Shown piece by piece: positions 1-11,899 of a DNA stretch of 64,000 nt; the stretch's first letter is position 1, and each line of letters starts with the position of its first letter. A model generated the notes under the pieces. It was not told where the DNA came from. It saw only the letters and a program-made list of their open reading frames with translations, and searched no databases. Position numbers and translations under genes: made by a program. The stretch comes from Prinsepia uniflora (Eukaryota > Streptophyta > Magnoliopsida > Rosales > Rosaceae): contig CM064871.1 of the NCBI GenBank assembly GCA_032719365.1, positions 73,946,383-74,010,382 of the forward strand, read 5' to 3'.

Positions 1-154
1 ACACTAGCCATGTGGTAAAGTCATCGCGCACTCCTGTTGTGAATTGATGGAGTGCAGAATGACGTGCTATTTTGAAGTGTTAATAATAGTTGATTTCCTT
101 ATTAAAATTGGGTTTTGTAATTAGATAGAGATCATATCTTATGTCATGTTGCAG

Positions 155-846
155 ATCTCTCATGATCATGGAGGTAGTCAAGATCAGAAAAGCAGTTCTA
201 GTAGTAGCTTTGTTCTTGACCAGATTTTGGACTTGAGAAGGCTTCAGCTCACTGAGGGGATTGGCTCTAATTGGGTTCCGATTTGTGGGGATCAAGATAA
301 AATGCTGCGAAACCTTCTTCATCAGTACATAATCACAACACTTCGAGGAGTTTCGAAGATATTCAACGTCATCTTCCTCATCAATTACAACAATCCCAGA
401 TCGATCATCCCTTGGCCTTCCTATTTTCCCACCCAATGGAGCTTTTACCTTCATCTCCTCCATGTTCAAGTAATTTTGGGTTTCCAATGAATTCAGAATC
501 ATTTTGGCAGCAGCTGGAAAAAATTCCACCGCAAAATACTCAGGTATATACATGCATGCATATATTTGATGAACATTGTCTGTTTGTACATGAGAAAAAA
601 GATTAAAAGTATAATCAATCAATCATCATCCGCTATTGCTTGATTGTGCAGCTGTGGTCTCAAAATATGCAAGACCTTGGGGTTTGTGAAGAAGCAGCTT
701 ATGATCTTGCTGATCCCAACACACCTGATGTTGATTCGAAATTCCAAAACTTCGAAGAATCATTTGCAGTGAACAAAAAGCTTCGTACTCATACTCCTTC
801 ATGGAGAAGCAGGAGAAGAATCAAACATGATGCCAACACTAAGTAA
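155..846 (+). pseudogene. COL9-type B-box (CONSTANS-like) remnant, copy A
   Basis: Two exon-like blocks, 155-543 and 652-846, are joined by a GT-AG intron (donor 544, acceptor ending 651). The first reads SSSFVLDQILDLRRLQLTEG and later SESFWQQLEKIPPQNTQ. The second opens LWSQNMQDLGVCEE and continues PDVDSKFQNFEESF. These are the middle and C-terminal regions of COL9/COL10-type BBX transcription factors. One frame change after the GDQD stretch (about 298-305) is needed to link the two halves of exon 1. No B-box is visible here; it would lie upstream of the window. No CCT domain follows, and the reading ends in a basic tail at a stop at 844-846. It may be the 3' end of a decayed gene or of one cut by the window edge. 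Family assignment is from motif recognition. Confidence 0.7.
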
Positions 847-1109
847 CGGTTACCATTTATTTCTTGGTTTATAATAACATATATAGGGGAAAATATAAAT
901 TAGTGTATCAAGCGTTTGATTGTATAGAGATTATGTACACATATAATTATATACCTTAAAGATAAATAATGTGTTACGTATAATAAAATGCATGATACAA
1001 AGATCGAAATACGATCACTTTTGTTTATACTTTCCTCTTATATTTTTGTTCTTCCTATATATGTCCTTATATTTGCAATATTTATAAATACCGGTCAGCT
1101 GATGTTCAG

Positions 1110-1770
1110 TGTTTGGATCGTCAACAGATGTTTATGTGCCGCGTGTGTGACGCCAGCCTCCACCGCTCCGGCGGGAGGCAACATCGGAAAGAGACATTGA
1201 TCCGCAGTTACACAGGTTGCTCCTCTGCCAAGGAATTTGCAGCGTTTTGGGGGTTCACGTTGAAAGATAAGAAACTTGCCATTTCTAGTAGCACCTTTAT
1301 TGTTGATCATATTCCTGAACTGAGAAGTCTTTAGCTGATCAGTAATTACGGGAATACCCATTCGATTCTGACATGTGGTGATCAAGATCAAGAATTACTA
1401 ATTTACCATCTTCAAATAATTTCGGATTCCCTTTGCATTCAAAATTGTTTTGGCTGGGAAAACCCAGTCTGGTGCAAAATGGGCAGGTAAAATTCATGAC
1501 ACTCACGTAATTAGTTTAATTTGCCTACGGATTGTGCTAATTAATGATTCATTAATTTTTTTTTTTTATGCTGACTTTGCAATTGCTTGATCATTTTGCT
1601 GATGTGGTCTCAAAATACGCAAGAACTTGGGGTTTGTGAAGAACTGTCTAAATAATCTTGCCGATCTCAACACGCATGATTGTGATTCAACATTCAGAAA
1701 CTTCGAAGAATCGTTCGCGGGAGATCAAGATGCATTCATGCCCTTTCACATAGAAGAATCGGTCTCTTAA
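1110..1770 (+). pseudogene. COL9-type B-box remnant, copy B (tandem duplicate)
   Basis: This second, more decayed copy of the preceding locus sits about 1 kb downstream in the same orientation. The block 1110-1490 carries a B-box-like run (C-X8-C-X2-C-X4-H, then H; 'CRVCDASLH', 'RQHRKETL') followed by the family motif SYTGCSSAKEFAAFWGF. It then matches copy A (FIVDHIPELRSL, stop, and 'SSNNFGFPLHSKLFWL'). The second block (about 1600-1770) reads WSQNTQELGVCEEL. It needs a frame change, then gives LTHD-type and STFRNFEESFAGDQD residues before a stop at 1768-1770. The acceptor that is CAG in copy A is CTG here. In-frame stop, frameshift and lost acceptor make it a pseudogene. Confidence 0.72.
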
Positions 1771-2585
1771 CTAATCACGACTATATCATTGTATTACCGG
1801 TTTTCACCATGAGTCCGGACTTCAACAAAAACCGGATATATCCTGCTTTGAGAAAATCTGGAAACTGTTAATCAAAATTAAGGGACTGATTACATATGAT
1901 TAAACATTTGATTAGGTGTTAAAATGGACAATCTCTGCATCATATACTAACCGCCGTTTTGAGTCTAGGCCAGATGAAATCCAGCTGGCAAACAAGGAAA
2001 ACATGGCCAAACCCAAACTGCTACGAAAACGAAAGCGGAACTGTAATTAAGGCCTTATTTTAACCTTAAAAAAATGAAATCATTATCAAATCTAACTTTA
2101 AAAGAGTTTGTTTAAAACAAAGCTGTAATCGTATTGGGAGGGAACGTGGAAAAGATGAATGGACGCACCAAACATTTGATATTGGATTTTGATGGTAGAG
2201 CAATCGGACAAGCAGGTAGTTAAAACTTGTGCTAAAGAAGCAACCTCCTCCCTAACTGTCCTAATCGGTCATTTTGCACCCCAACAGCCAAAAAAGCTTC
2301 CAACTCAAGCAATATTTCATAATCCAATGCCTCTCACCCTCCTCTTTTTTTCTTTTTTTAATAATCAAGGGACAATGATTTTGAGTAACTTGGAACGCTC
2401 ATGCACGATGACTTTTGTATGATTTCAATCCCAACAGTTTCTTAAATTATTTTAGGTTTTAAGTTGAATAATAAGTGCGATGGGGTGATATGGATTTGGG
2501 ATGAATGGTTAAAATTAAAATGTGAGGGCAACTAAGTCATTTAAAGTGGATGTTTGGGATTTGCTACATTTGTTGCTGATGCACG
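1771..2585. other. Intergenic, nothing recognised
   Basis: No coding pattern, repeat or RNA gene was recognised. The short open frames here lack family motifs. Confidence 0.6.
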
Positions 2586-2675
2586 CACGTGATTGAAGAA
2601 GACTTGCTAGTGGCCGCTTGCTCTAACTTCCTGTGTGAACGCAGAGAGCGCACAATAATCTAGTTCAGCCACGTG
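2586..2675 (+). promoter_or_regulatory. Two G-boxes upstream of the CCCH gene
   Basis: Perfect CACGTG palindromes lie at 2586-2591 and 2670-2675, about 370 and 290 bp upstream of the TATA box. G-boxes are bound by plant bZIP and bHLH factors (light, ABA and related responses). Their role at this gene is inferred from position only. Confidence 0.5.
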
Positions 2676-2955
2676 TTCCTTCAATCCTATCATGCCCCCA
2701 CTTGCTCAAACTTGATAAGGTTTGAAAACCGTTCGATCTGATAGATTCCGATCCAAAGGTATCACTTAGCTGGAGAAACAACTTCCTGCTCTTCAGCCTA
2801 GCTGAAACCGAACGCATGAAATGACGAATAAGAACAGCGACGGTAAATCAAGTAAAAAGTCGACGGTAAAGCTGATGTGGCATTCAGTTAGTACTCTTAC
2901 AAAAACAGTTTCGGCCCCTCTCTTTCCCTCCAAATCCTCCCCCCGTTCCCACGCA

Positions 2956-2962
2956 TATAAAA
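2956..2962 (+). promoter_or_regulatory. TATA box of the CCCH gene
   Basis: TATAAAA in the context CGCATATAAAACC lies 444 bp before the start codon. It predicts transcription start near 2985-2995, which leaves room for a leader containing an intron. Confidence 0.6.
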
Positions 2963-3041
2963 CCAGCCCTGCACCTCAATTCGTCACTCTTTTCAGTCGA
3001 TTCGATCGGATGATCGAGTAACTCCTCTGTTGATTCTGAAG

Positions 3042-3380
3042 GTAATTTGACTACTCTCTCTCTCTCTGCCTGTTTCTGAAAATTAAAGAACGATCCAAAC
3101 AGTTTTTTTTTTTTTAAAGCTCTGCTTTAATCTTTGTTCGATTTCTCTTCGATTCCGTCGATAAACATTTCTTGTTTTTCAATGTATTCGAAAATTAGAT
3201 TTGATTATTTTTCTTAATAGCTTACTTCGGAGGTCCTGCGAGTTTTATAGGACGATTGAAAAATCAAACCGGAATTTCAAGAAAGCTCCGATTCAGGTCA
3301 ATTCTGTTATTTTCTTTTTTCTTGATGTTTTTTTCTAATTGAAACTCACGCTGTTTTTCTTAGCTCTGGTATTCATACAG
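3042..3380 (+). other. Probable 5'-leader intron of the CCCH gene
   Basis: The donor AAG|GTAATT at 3041/3042 is followed by T-rich sequence and the acceptor CATACAG| ending at 3380, 19 bp before the start codon. The intervening 339 bp is T-rich, as plant introns are. An earlier acceptor (TTCTTAG) is an alternative. This is predicted, not observed. Confidence 0.5.
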
Positions 3381-3399
3381 AAAAACTTCGACCTCAGAG

Positions 3400-4982
3400 A
3401 TGGAAGATGACACTGGATTCTCCACCGGCTATGACGGCCGCGCCACTTATTCTTTATCATCCTCGCCAATCAAGTCGCAGTATGGCTCAGACGACGCAGT
3501 TTACAGTTCTCTCTACTCTGCTATCTTCGATCGCAATCCTTCCCTCACCGGATACGACTACGAATCGGACTCCGATGACCGCGGACTCTTCCAACCTCTC
3601 CTCGTGCAAGACCATCAGGATATGATCAACTGCCATAGCCGCTGTCTCCAGTACATCCGTCAAGCCTCCGAGGAAGCCGACGCTCTCCGCAGCGAGAACA
3701 CTCATCTCCGCGCTCTGAATCTCGAGCTCAACAAGCATCTCAATCTTCTCATCCACGCCTCCGTTCCGAAACAGTTCGGTTCCCCCAGCTCTGTGCAGGC
3801 GACACCGTTTGGAATCGTCAACGGACTTCGCGGCATGAGAATTGATGACAAGGGAGCAGAGGAAGAGGTGTCTGACGAGAGCCCTACCAGTGTGATTGAG
3901 AGCGAAGGCGGCGATGAGAACATTGATGTGGGGAGGTTTTCGCTGCCGAAGAGCATATCTGTGAGGTCTACTGGATACGTGAAGGCTGCACCGATCGGTC
4001 CTAGCACTGCCTCTCGGACTCGTCCTCGCACCGCCACTACATGCAGTGCTTCGGTAAGCTATTACCGATCGATTCAGTCTAGAAATTAACTTTCTTTAAT
4101 TTCCGACATAGAAATATCAAGCTTGATTATTAATCCAATTGCAATCCGCTTCTGTTATTATTTCTTCTGTTTATGTTGCTCAATAAGAAACGTACCGACT
4201 GATTCTTAATTTTTTGTGGTAATTAGATTGCTACTGCTGGTGTTACATTAGATTGAGAAGTGAAATTGGTTGAAAAAGGTCACTATTGGATCTAGAAAGT
4301 TCACCATTTGATTTAAAAAGTGCCTTTTTGATCGGGAAGAAAGGCTCATTTTCCTGTATTGTGCTTTTCTTCCAATCTGTTTCTGGTTTGGAAAATCAAA
4401 TTTGTGATCCCAAGAAGCAAATTTGGAAGTTAGGTTTCAATTTCCTTTCTGTTTCCATCAATTCATATGCATACTGCACTCAACCACACTTTATCAAGCA
4501 AGAGTCATTCCACGTTGACAATGCATTAAGCACGTTAGCACAGCATACCATGCACCATGTAGTGTTTGTGAAATTTACCGACAGAAAAAGGAGCTGAGAT
4601 AATTCTGTTGTAATGCATCTTAAATTGGGATTGATTTTGTGTAATGATGCAGCAAAAGGTGTACGTTCCTGGAGAGATGAAAGAGCAGCAGCCACTAGAA
4701 TTGGATGTGTACAACCAAGGCATGTTCAAAACAGAACTGTGTAACAAATGGCAGGAGACTGGTGCATGCCCTTACGGAAACCACTGCCAATTTGCACATG
4801 GGATTGAGGAGCTCCGCCCTGTGATCCGCCACCCGCGATACAAGACCGAGGTCTGCAGGATGGTCCTTGCTGGTGTTCCCTGCCCATATGGTCACCGCTG
4901 TCATTTCCGCCACAACTTGACTGACAGTGAGAAGTTGATGGTTCCAACTCATTCCAGTCGGCCAATGAAGCTGGACAGGTAA
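3400..4982 (+). CDS. Tandem CCCH zinc-finger protein, C3H14/C3H15-like
   Basis: The protein is 327 aa from two exons, 3400-4053 and 4653-4982. The 599-bp GT-AG intron falls in phase 0. Two TTP-type fingers sit near the C-terminus: C248-X8-C257-X5-C263-X3-H267 and C286-X8-C295-X5-C301-X3-H305. They are 18 residues apart and preceded by the lead-ins MFKTELC and RYKTEVC. This is the classical spacing of AU-rich-element RNA-binding proteins. The N-terminal half is acidic and Ser-rich, with a short helical segment (about 75-115, SEEADALRSENTHLRAL) that may be a coiled coil. Architecture and the flanking VYNQGMFKTELCNKWQETG match Arabidopsis C3H14/C3H15 (CDM1), which regulate callose, cell-wall and pollen-development transcripts. 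The start is the first ATG after the leader acceptor. The gene looks intact; which paralogue it is cannot be decided here. Confidence 0.9.
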
Positions 4983-5740
4983 AATATCAGATGACTTGAT
5001 AAATATAAGATCAAAAGTGAGGCTTTGAGTCAAGCTAGGAGAGAGATGCCAAATGTTTATATTACAAATACCTCAACTGGAAGTCTGGGATCGTATATAA
5101 TACCAATTATTTGTGGTAAGTATAAAAACATGGACATATATAACATGACAATAATTGGTGTCATCTTCATCTATGCTGCTGAGGGAAATGTGCAAGCAGG
5201 ATTCATCAACATCAACATCAACATCCAACATCATGGCCCGGAAGGAGGTGGATAAATGATGGGATTTTTGCAAGGCGATATGAGAGCTCTGTATTTCATT
5301 TCATTTTGTGCCAAATATAGACATTAGATAGATACATAAAAGTGTGGCTATGTTGTCAAGACTCAAGACTCAAACTAAGCAGCAACCAAAGAAAGATTCT
5401 TTTCAGTTATGGATGGTAGTTGTTTCTGATTCCACTCATCATTTTCAAGTTGTTCCTCGATCCCACTCAATTCATTTTCTCTCGCATGTCTAATTTTCTG
5501 AACTAATGCTCTTCCTTCATACCCTATTGAATTTTAATATAAATTTGTATTGTTGGACTTGGCCGCTTCGCACTGAATGAATGAATTATAATTGGGTAGG
5601 CACCTATTTTTTTTATTTATTTTTTATTTCTATTTTCAGTTTCATTAGGCCGGTACCGAATGAATATCAATTGCGTGGCAGGGCTCAATAATGTGTACAA
5701 TAGGGTAGGATTAATAGGGCTACGTGTCAGTTTTAGGATA
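4983..5740 (+). other. 3' UTR and intergenic DNA after the CCCH gene
   Basis: The sequence is AT-rich and non-coding. It should hold the 3' UTR and poly(A) site of the CCCH transcript, but no single strong AATAAA site decides the end. Confidence 0.5.
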
Positions 5741-6043
5741 CTATATATAGGTTAGGATGGGCCAATGTGGTGTGTGCCTGAGAAAGGAAAGACGAGACTG
5801 TGACTCATGAGAGGAGGGGGAAATGGAGAAAGAGGCTGATGAAGTTTTGGGATTGCGTTCGTTCGGTAAGAAAGCAGAAAACTTGATTAAGTTTCTCTTA
5901 CTCCTACCGATGCGACGCATTCCCATGATTTCCTTTGTCTACTCTATTTCCCCTTTGCTTTCCTTTTTGCCAAGTATGGTGCTTTCTCAGTCAGACCGGA
6001 CCAGACCAGACCATACCAGATGCTGAAAATCAAAGCGAAGACG
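5741..6043 (+). promoter_or_regulatory. Possible promoter and first exon of an unidentified transcript
   Basis: A TATA-like CTATATATAG (5741-5750) is followed by about 290 bp of purine-rich then pyrimidine-rich leader. A strong consensus donor, ACG|GTAAGTAAG, starts at 6044. A short GACCAGACC-type repeat sits at about 5994-6020. No downstream coding exon was recognised. It could be a non-coding transcript or chance. Confidence 0.25.
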
Positions 6044-6189
6044 GTAAGTAAGCTCTTTTTCAATTTTCTCTGGCAAATTACACAGTATGAAATATGAACA
6101 TATATTTCAAACTGTATTGGTTGGAAGAAACTAAATTAAGCTTATTGTTTTAGAATACTTCTGATATTCTTATCGAACTGTAAATTTAT

Positions 6190-6573
6190 TATGGATTATG
6201 GTTCCGTAATTGAGACGAGCCTGGAGAACTTCGCAAGTCAAGAAATGTTGCTGAAATAGTTTGAGAAATGAAAACAGTTATGCGTTTCGGTTTAAAGAAC
6301 CCTAAACCCTAACTCATGCCCAATTTCCATATGCTCCCCTTTTGGAATTTATTTTGCCCAAAAATTTCACCAACTGGGAACGGTAAATTGATTATTATTC
6401 TGGAATTGGGACGAGCCTGGAGAACTTTGCAAATCAAGAAATGTTGCTGAAATAGTTTGAGAAATGAAACAGTTATGCGTTTCGGTTTAAAGAACCCTAA
6501 ACCCTAAATCATGCCCAATTTCCATGTGTTCACCTTTTGCAATTTATTTTGCCCAAAAATTTCACCAACTGGG
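6190..6573 (+). repeat. 196-bp tandem duplication carrying telo-boxes
   Basis: GACGAGCCTGGAGAAC starts at 6214 and again at 6410, and the following roughly 165 bp match with few differences. Each unit carries AACCCTAAACCCTAA (6298-6312 and 6493-6507). That is two steps of the plant telomere repeat in its CCCTAAA orientation and also matches the telo-box regulatory motif. Confidence 0.85.
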
Positions 6574-7181
6574 ATTTCCAGCTGCCATTGAAGTCCAAAG
6601 ACTCCAAACTGAGCTAAAAATGAATGAGAAGAAACAAGTCTGTGAGTTCATATTGGGCCATCTCCATTGCTTTCTGAAACATTTATGTAGAGTCTGAAAC
6701 TTGAAAATATAAGTGGGCTTTAGGTTTTACATTTGAGGCTTGGATTTCTTGGGTTTATGACCGTGACGGTAACTTTGTTGAGCTGCCTGGCCCGATGTAC
6801 CAGACTCTCCTTAAGAAAAATGGGCAAAAGAGAGAAAAATTACACTTACATCTATTCTTGTTTCTTATGCATCAATAAAGAATCTCTCTTTTCATCCCAA
6901 CTATCCCTACATTGCTGCAAATAATTGTGTGTTATTTATACAATCCTTATAAAAACTCTTATCTTTTCTGTATTGTATGGAAATAGCGCCAATTTGATTG
7001 TTAGGTGAACCGTATTTACCAACAAGAAAAGCAGGTGAACTGTCTAATTTGAGAAGCTAATATCTTGACCTATTTTATGGCAGGACCGCAGGAGGGTTGG
7101 TGCATATTCAGAATCTGGGCTGTTCAATTATTGCTGCTTTCACCCTTAAAAGCCCCTTCTCGTTAACTAGTTTTGGAGATA

Positions 7182-7184
<3 letters not shown>
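6574..7184. other. Intergenic, nothing recognised
   Basis: AT-rich sequence without coding or repeat signal that I can support. Confidence 0.5.

Positions 7185-7246
<62 letters not shown>
7185..7246. repeat. (GA)n microsatellite
   Basis: About 31 uninterrupted GA dinucleotides. Such tracts bind plant GAGA-binding (BPC) proteins, but no gene start is evident nearby. Confidence 0.95.
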
Positions 7247-7251
<5 letters not shown>

Positions 7252-8443
7252 AAAAACTCCCACAACTACAGAAATGGAGGGTGGAGGTTATTGAAGTTTA
7301 GAGGAAATTGAAATTATTGGAGGGGAGGTTGTGGGAAAGAATACATAATGTTCTAATTTGGATATTAAATTCTTTCCCAAACCTCCCATTCCAATGATTT
7401 CCAGCAATTCCTTCCCTTTCCTCCCAAGATTTTTAAAATACTTGCATTCGACCAGTTTGGTACTTTGGTAAGGCTTTGATGCTAACCATTTTAGATATTT
7501 GGTTATTATTTTTTACATGAAACTATATGTGGATTATTTATCATGGATCATGTGGCTACTTATGAGAAGAGATGTAAAGATGTGATTTCTTTTGGTTGTG
7601 GCTACTTGTTGAATGTTATATCTATTAGCTGCTAGCGTGCTAGTTCCTGCCAATAATTTGATAATTGGATTCATCTCTTTCGCTTGCTTTTTTTTTTACA
7701 TGGAACAAGGGATTTGTTATTTGATAAGACTGCATCTTTCTATATTTTAGTTCTTTGTAGGGATATACATGACTGATAAGTGATGAATCTCTCTTACTCT
7801 TAATTCCATTTGATTTGTGTCTCAAAAATCTTCTTTCCTTATGGCTGCATCTGCATGCATATTTAACTTGAATTCATTATGCTATTCTCAATTACTTAAA
7901 TATGACAGAAGATTGCCGATGCTGACGTTGTTCATGTTAATTAGTCTTTTAACTATAAGATTTCAGTTGGAGCTTGCTTGAATTCATTCAGGAAATGTTG
8001 ATTCATACATTTGTGAGTTTCAGCATTTGATCCATCCAAGTCAGGACTTGTAATCTTTATTTGGAAATAAAATTACATTGAGCTGAAGTTTATATATGAA
8101 AGCAGGTCATTTGGTTTTACAAATTCCATATTATTTTACCACCAAGGTCCTGTAAACTACTTTTATCATGTAACCTTTTCTTGTCCAGTAAAACAGTATG
8201 AAAAGTTTTAACTTGCAAATTGCTATGCACACTTTGAATCCCCCTCTTCAAAGTATGTACTTTTGTATCTGTCTGAAACCCTATACGCATTTTGTTATTA
8301 GCTCTCTGAGTCTCTGGAGTAAAATAAACTGAAAATTTAAAGTTCAAAAACAGAAATGTGATGAATTCACACAATGGATATACATAGATGGCCCCCAACC
8401 AACCCCAAGGGCTAAGCCAAGCCATTGGGAAGTTGAAGGAGAC
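7247..8443. other. Intergenic, nothing recognised
   Basis: AT-rich DNA with only short open frames lacking motifs. The last 60 bp run into the 183-bp repeat array. Confidence 0.5.
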
Positions 8444-9510
8444 TTTGGAATTGGAAACAAGGGTGGGAAACACAGACAATGTTTTAGGAAGGTCTTGGAA
8501 CGGGAGGGTTGGAAAAGTCTTTAAACATGTAAACTTTGTAGTTTTGATTGAAGGACAATGGTTTCTTCTCCAGAACTGACAGATCCAACGACTTCCTAAT
8601 CTTATTACCTTTCCCTATCCCTCTTCTTTGGAATTGGAAGCAAGAGTGGGAAACGCAGAAAATGTTTTAGGAAGGTCTTGGAACGGGAGGGTTGGAAAAG
8701 TCTCTAAAGTTGTAAACTTTGTAGTTCTGATTGAAGGACAAAGGTTTCTTCTCCAGAACTGACGGTTCCAACGACTTCCTAATCCTATTGCCTTTCCCTA
8801 TCCCTCTTCTTTGGAATTGGAAGCAAGAGTGGGAAATGCAGAAAATGTTTTAGGAAAGTCTTGGAACAAGAGGGTTGGAAAAGTCTCTGAAGTTGTAAAC
8901 TTTGTAGTTTTGATTGAAGGACAATGGTTTCTTCTCCAGAACTGACGGTTCCTATGACTTTTAAATCTTATTGCCTTTCCCTGTCCCTCTTCTTTCAATT
9001 GGAAACAAGGGTGGGAAAACGCAGAAAATGTTTTAGGAACGTCTTGGAATGGGAGGGTTGCTGAAGTTGTAAACTTTGTAGATTTGATTGAAGATCAAAG
9101 GTTCCTTCTCCAGAACTGATGGTTCCAAAGACTTCCTAATTTTATTGCCTTTCGCTATCCATCTTCTTTGGAATTGGAAGCAAGAGTGGGAAACGCAGAA
9201 AATGTTTTAGGAAGGTCTTGGAACGAGAGGGTTGGAAAAGTCTCTGAAGTTGTAAACTTTGTAGTTTTGATTGAAAGACAAAGGTTTCTTCTCCTGAACT
9301 GACAGTTCCTATGACTCCTTAATCTTATTGCCTTTCCCTATCCCTCTTCTTTGGAATTGGAAACAAGGGTGGGAAACACAGAAAATGTTTTAGGAAGGTC
9401 TTGGAATGGGAGGGTTGGAAAAGTCTCCGTAGTTTTGATTGAAGGACAAAGGTTTCTTTTCCAGACAATTCCAACGACTCCCTAATCTTATTGCCTTTCC
9501 TTATCCCTCT
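8444..9510. repeat. Tandem array of six 183-bp units
   Basis: Copies beginning TTTGGAATTGG (or TTTCAATTGG) start at 8444, 8627, 8810, 8993, 9167 and 9350. Spacing is 183 bp except copy 4 (174 bp), which has lost part of GGTTGGAAAAGTCT. Each unit contains GGGTGGGAAAC, GTTTTAGGAAGGTCTTGG, AAGGTTTCTTCTCCAGAAC and a pyrimidine-rich tail (CCTTTCCCTATCCCTCTTC). Divergence between copies is modest. 183 is divisible by three, so a frame could stay open across units, but internal stops occur on both strands and I see no protein family. Confidence 0.93.
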
Positions 9511-11899
9511 TGTTTTTTTCTCAAACAGAAAACACACTGATAACAGCCCAACCACTTTTATATCTACTTCATCCTCCTCTATTGGTAAGTATGTTATGTT
9601 TTGCTTGAAGACCTGGAAAAAACCATCAGCTTTGAATTATTTGCTATTTTTGGCTTGGTTGTTGTTCCTTTGATTATTTGCAGGTTGAATGCAGGGAAGC
9701 TTTGATGGACGAGAGGTTGGGACTTGGGAATGAAGATGTGAAAGGGTGAGAAAAGAAGGGAGGAGGAGGGATAGGGAGGGAATAGCAGGGAGTTATGGGA
9801 TTGCGCGGAATGGGAAGAGCACAAGACTCGTGTTCACAACGATAACCAAATGAGACAAAGTTTGGAAAGCAAGCTTCTTTCCGCGACCGCCCAATCTAAT
9901 GACTTCCTACTCCATCCCTTTCCCTACCTTTTCCTCTTCATTTTTCTTCTTTATCGGCATTGATCAGCCTTTGTTTTGTTTGCATTTTGGAAGTGTCTTT
10001 CTGTATTTTTTGAATTGGTGAATGAATGTAAACAAGTGAATGAAGCTGCTTGCTGCTGGTGGTGTCTAAATTATTGCTACGTAGCCTAAGAATGCCAATG
10101 TAGATTTGTGGTACTTCCTCAGAGAGCCTGCAATGAATATTTGTATTTTAAACAAAATCAAATAGAAATCTGGGTTTGACATCAGAAAATCAAAGCGGCA
10201 CTCGACACGCTTAGCAAGAAGAATCTGAATCAAACTCGTTTCCTAGTGAATTATTTCAAATTTGTTGACAAATTTTGTTCAAGTCTCTGCAACTGCAACT
10301 CTCAGGCTTATAAACTTTTGAAATCCTAGTCAAAGTCAAACTATAATATTCTCAGTTCACCATTTTGTGAACCAGCGTGAGACAGAAGAGAAGGGGGAAA
10401 GGGATGAGAGGCAGCAAGTTATGGGAATGTGGGGATTGGGAACTGCCAAGACAACAGCACATAGGGATTGGGAACTCCCAACAGGAAACAACACATAATC
10501 TCAAAAAAATTCAAAAAATTGTTCCAAAAATCCCTAATTCCAATCGCTTCCTACTTCCTTCCCACTCATCTCTGTATCTTTCTTCCACTTCAAGATGAAG
10601 ATTGGCGTTTTGAATTCAATTCTCGGCATTGTAGATAGAGGTTTTATTCGGCTATTAAGTAAGATAATACTGTTGTAATTCAATTTTCGACAATGTAGAT
10701 AGTGTTTTTATTTGGTTATTAATATAGATAGTATTTTTATTCGATTATTACTGTATAAATAGATATTCATACTCCAAATCTCTTCATTTAGTTTGAAGCT
10801 CTACCCATTAATATAGCAAATGACAGATCAAAATTGGGCCTTGTAAGTTCTCTTGGTATAGTTTGAGACCAATAAAAAATCACTCCATGAGCAATTAGAT
10901 ATATTGATTTTGGGATTATACAAAAATGTAAGGACTATCAAATTATACACATGGAGATTGAATAATGAGCTGTATTTCGACGAGGGGTTGTTAGAGTGAC
11001 AGCTGGGGCCTGCGGGTGTAGGCCCATTAACCAGAGTTAAAAAAGGAAAAGAAAAGTAACCGTGTTAGTGTGTCATAGTGCGGTTACGAGGGATCCAATG
11101 CGGAAGCGTGCGTGATGGCTCGGTTGGACGCTGCTTTTTGGTCCAATGGGGCGCCGTATATGACTTTGGAACGGCTCAAAATTGGAAAGCATTTTCTGGG
11201 GGGACCCACGCTTTGCTAGCTGAGATGGACTATCGAGGCCCTCACGCGCCGCTTCCTGTCCACCAATCACCTGACACCCAAGGAACACATGGCGCTTTAT
11301 CAGATTTCGCCACCGCAATATGATTTCTCGAGTATCCAATGATTGTAATTTTGTTCGCTGCTTCTAGACTCGTTGCTACAATTTAGCTAAGTTGTTTATT
11401 TATTTATGGTTTTATCTTCCTAATACACATGGCACTTTATATTTTTATTTTAATTATTGAATTAATTTTATACTTGTATTGTAATTATAATTATTCATTT
11501 TCTCAATTCTTATTTCAAGATTATTTTCATAAAAAAAAATTAATAAAATTAAGGGTTGTTTAATTAGCTATATGTATAAAATAAATGAAAGATTTTAGTA
11601 ACGATGAAGATCATTATATATGAACTATCCATGTAATTAATACGTATTAATAAAAAGATAATCTTCAATTTTATTGATTTTTTAAATAAACGATCTTAAA
11701 ATAATTTTTAATGATTTAGAAGTTAAATATTTTTTATTGTGATATATATGTGTAGGTACCATAAGAATAAAATGCAATTTTATTCTATTTCTCAACACAA
11801 TATTTGGAATAAATATGTAAAGGGAATAATACATTGTGGGCATCAACTCTTAGTTTATAATAAATGAATTCGATTTCAAACGGTTAATAAAAATACAAT
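9511..11899. other. Gene-poor DNA with polypurine/polypyrimidine blocks
   Basis: Purine-rich blocks (about 9740-9800, 10375-10440) are each followed by pyrimidine-rich blocks (about 9890-9950, 10545-10590), which resembles the ends of the 183-bp units. Good splice-like sites (TATTG|GTAAGT at 9585; TTTGCAG| at 9683) suggest a possible non-coding transcript. A GC-richer island at about 10980-11330 has promoter-like CCAAT boxes but no recognisable gene. Confidence 0.4.

Noticed and set aside
80..622. 180-aa minus-strand frame
   Set aside because: It is the antisense shadow of the BBX copy A exon, which has family motifs on the plus strand.
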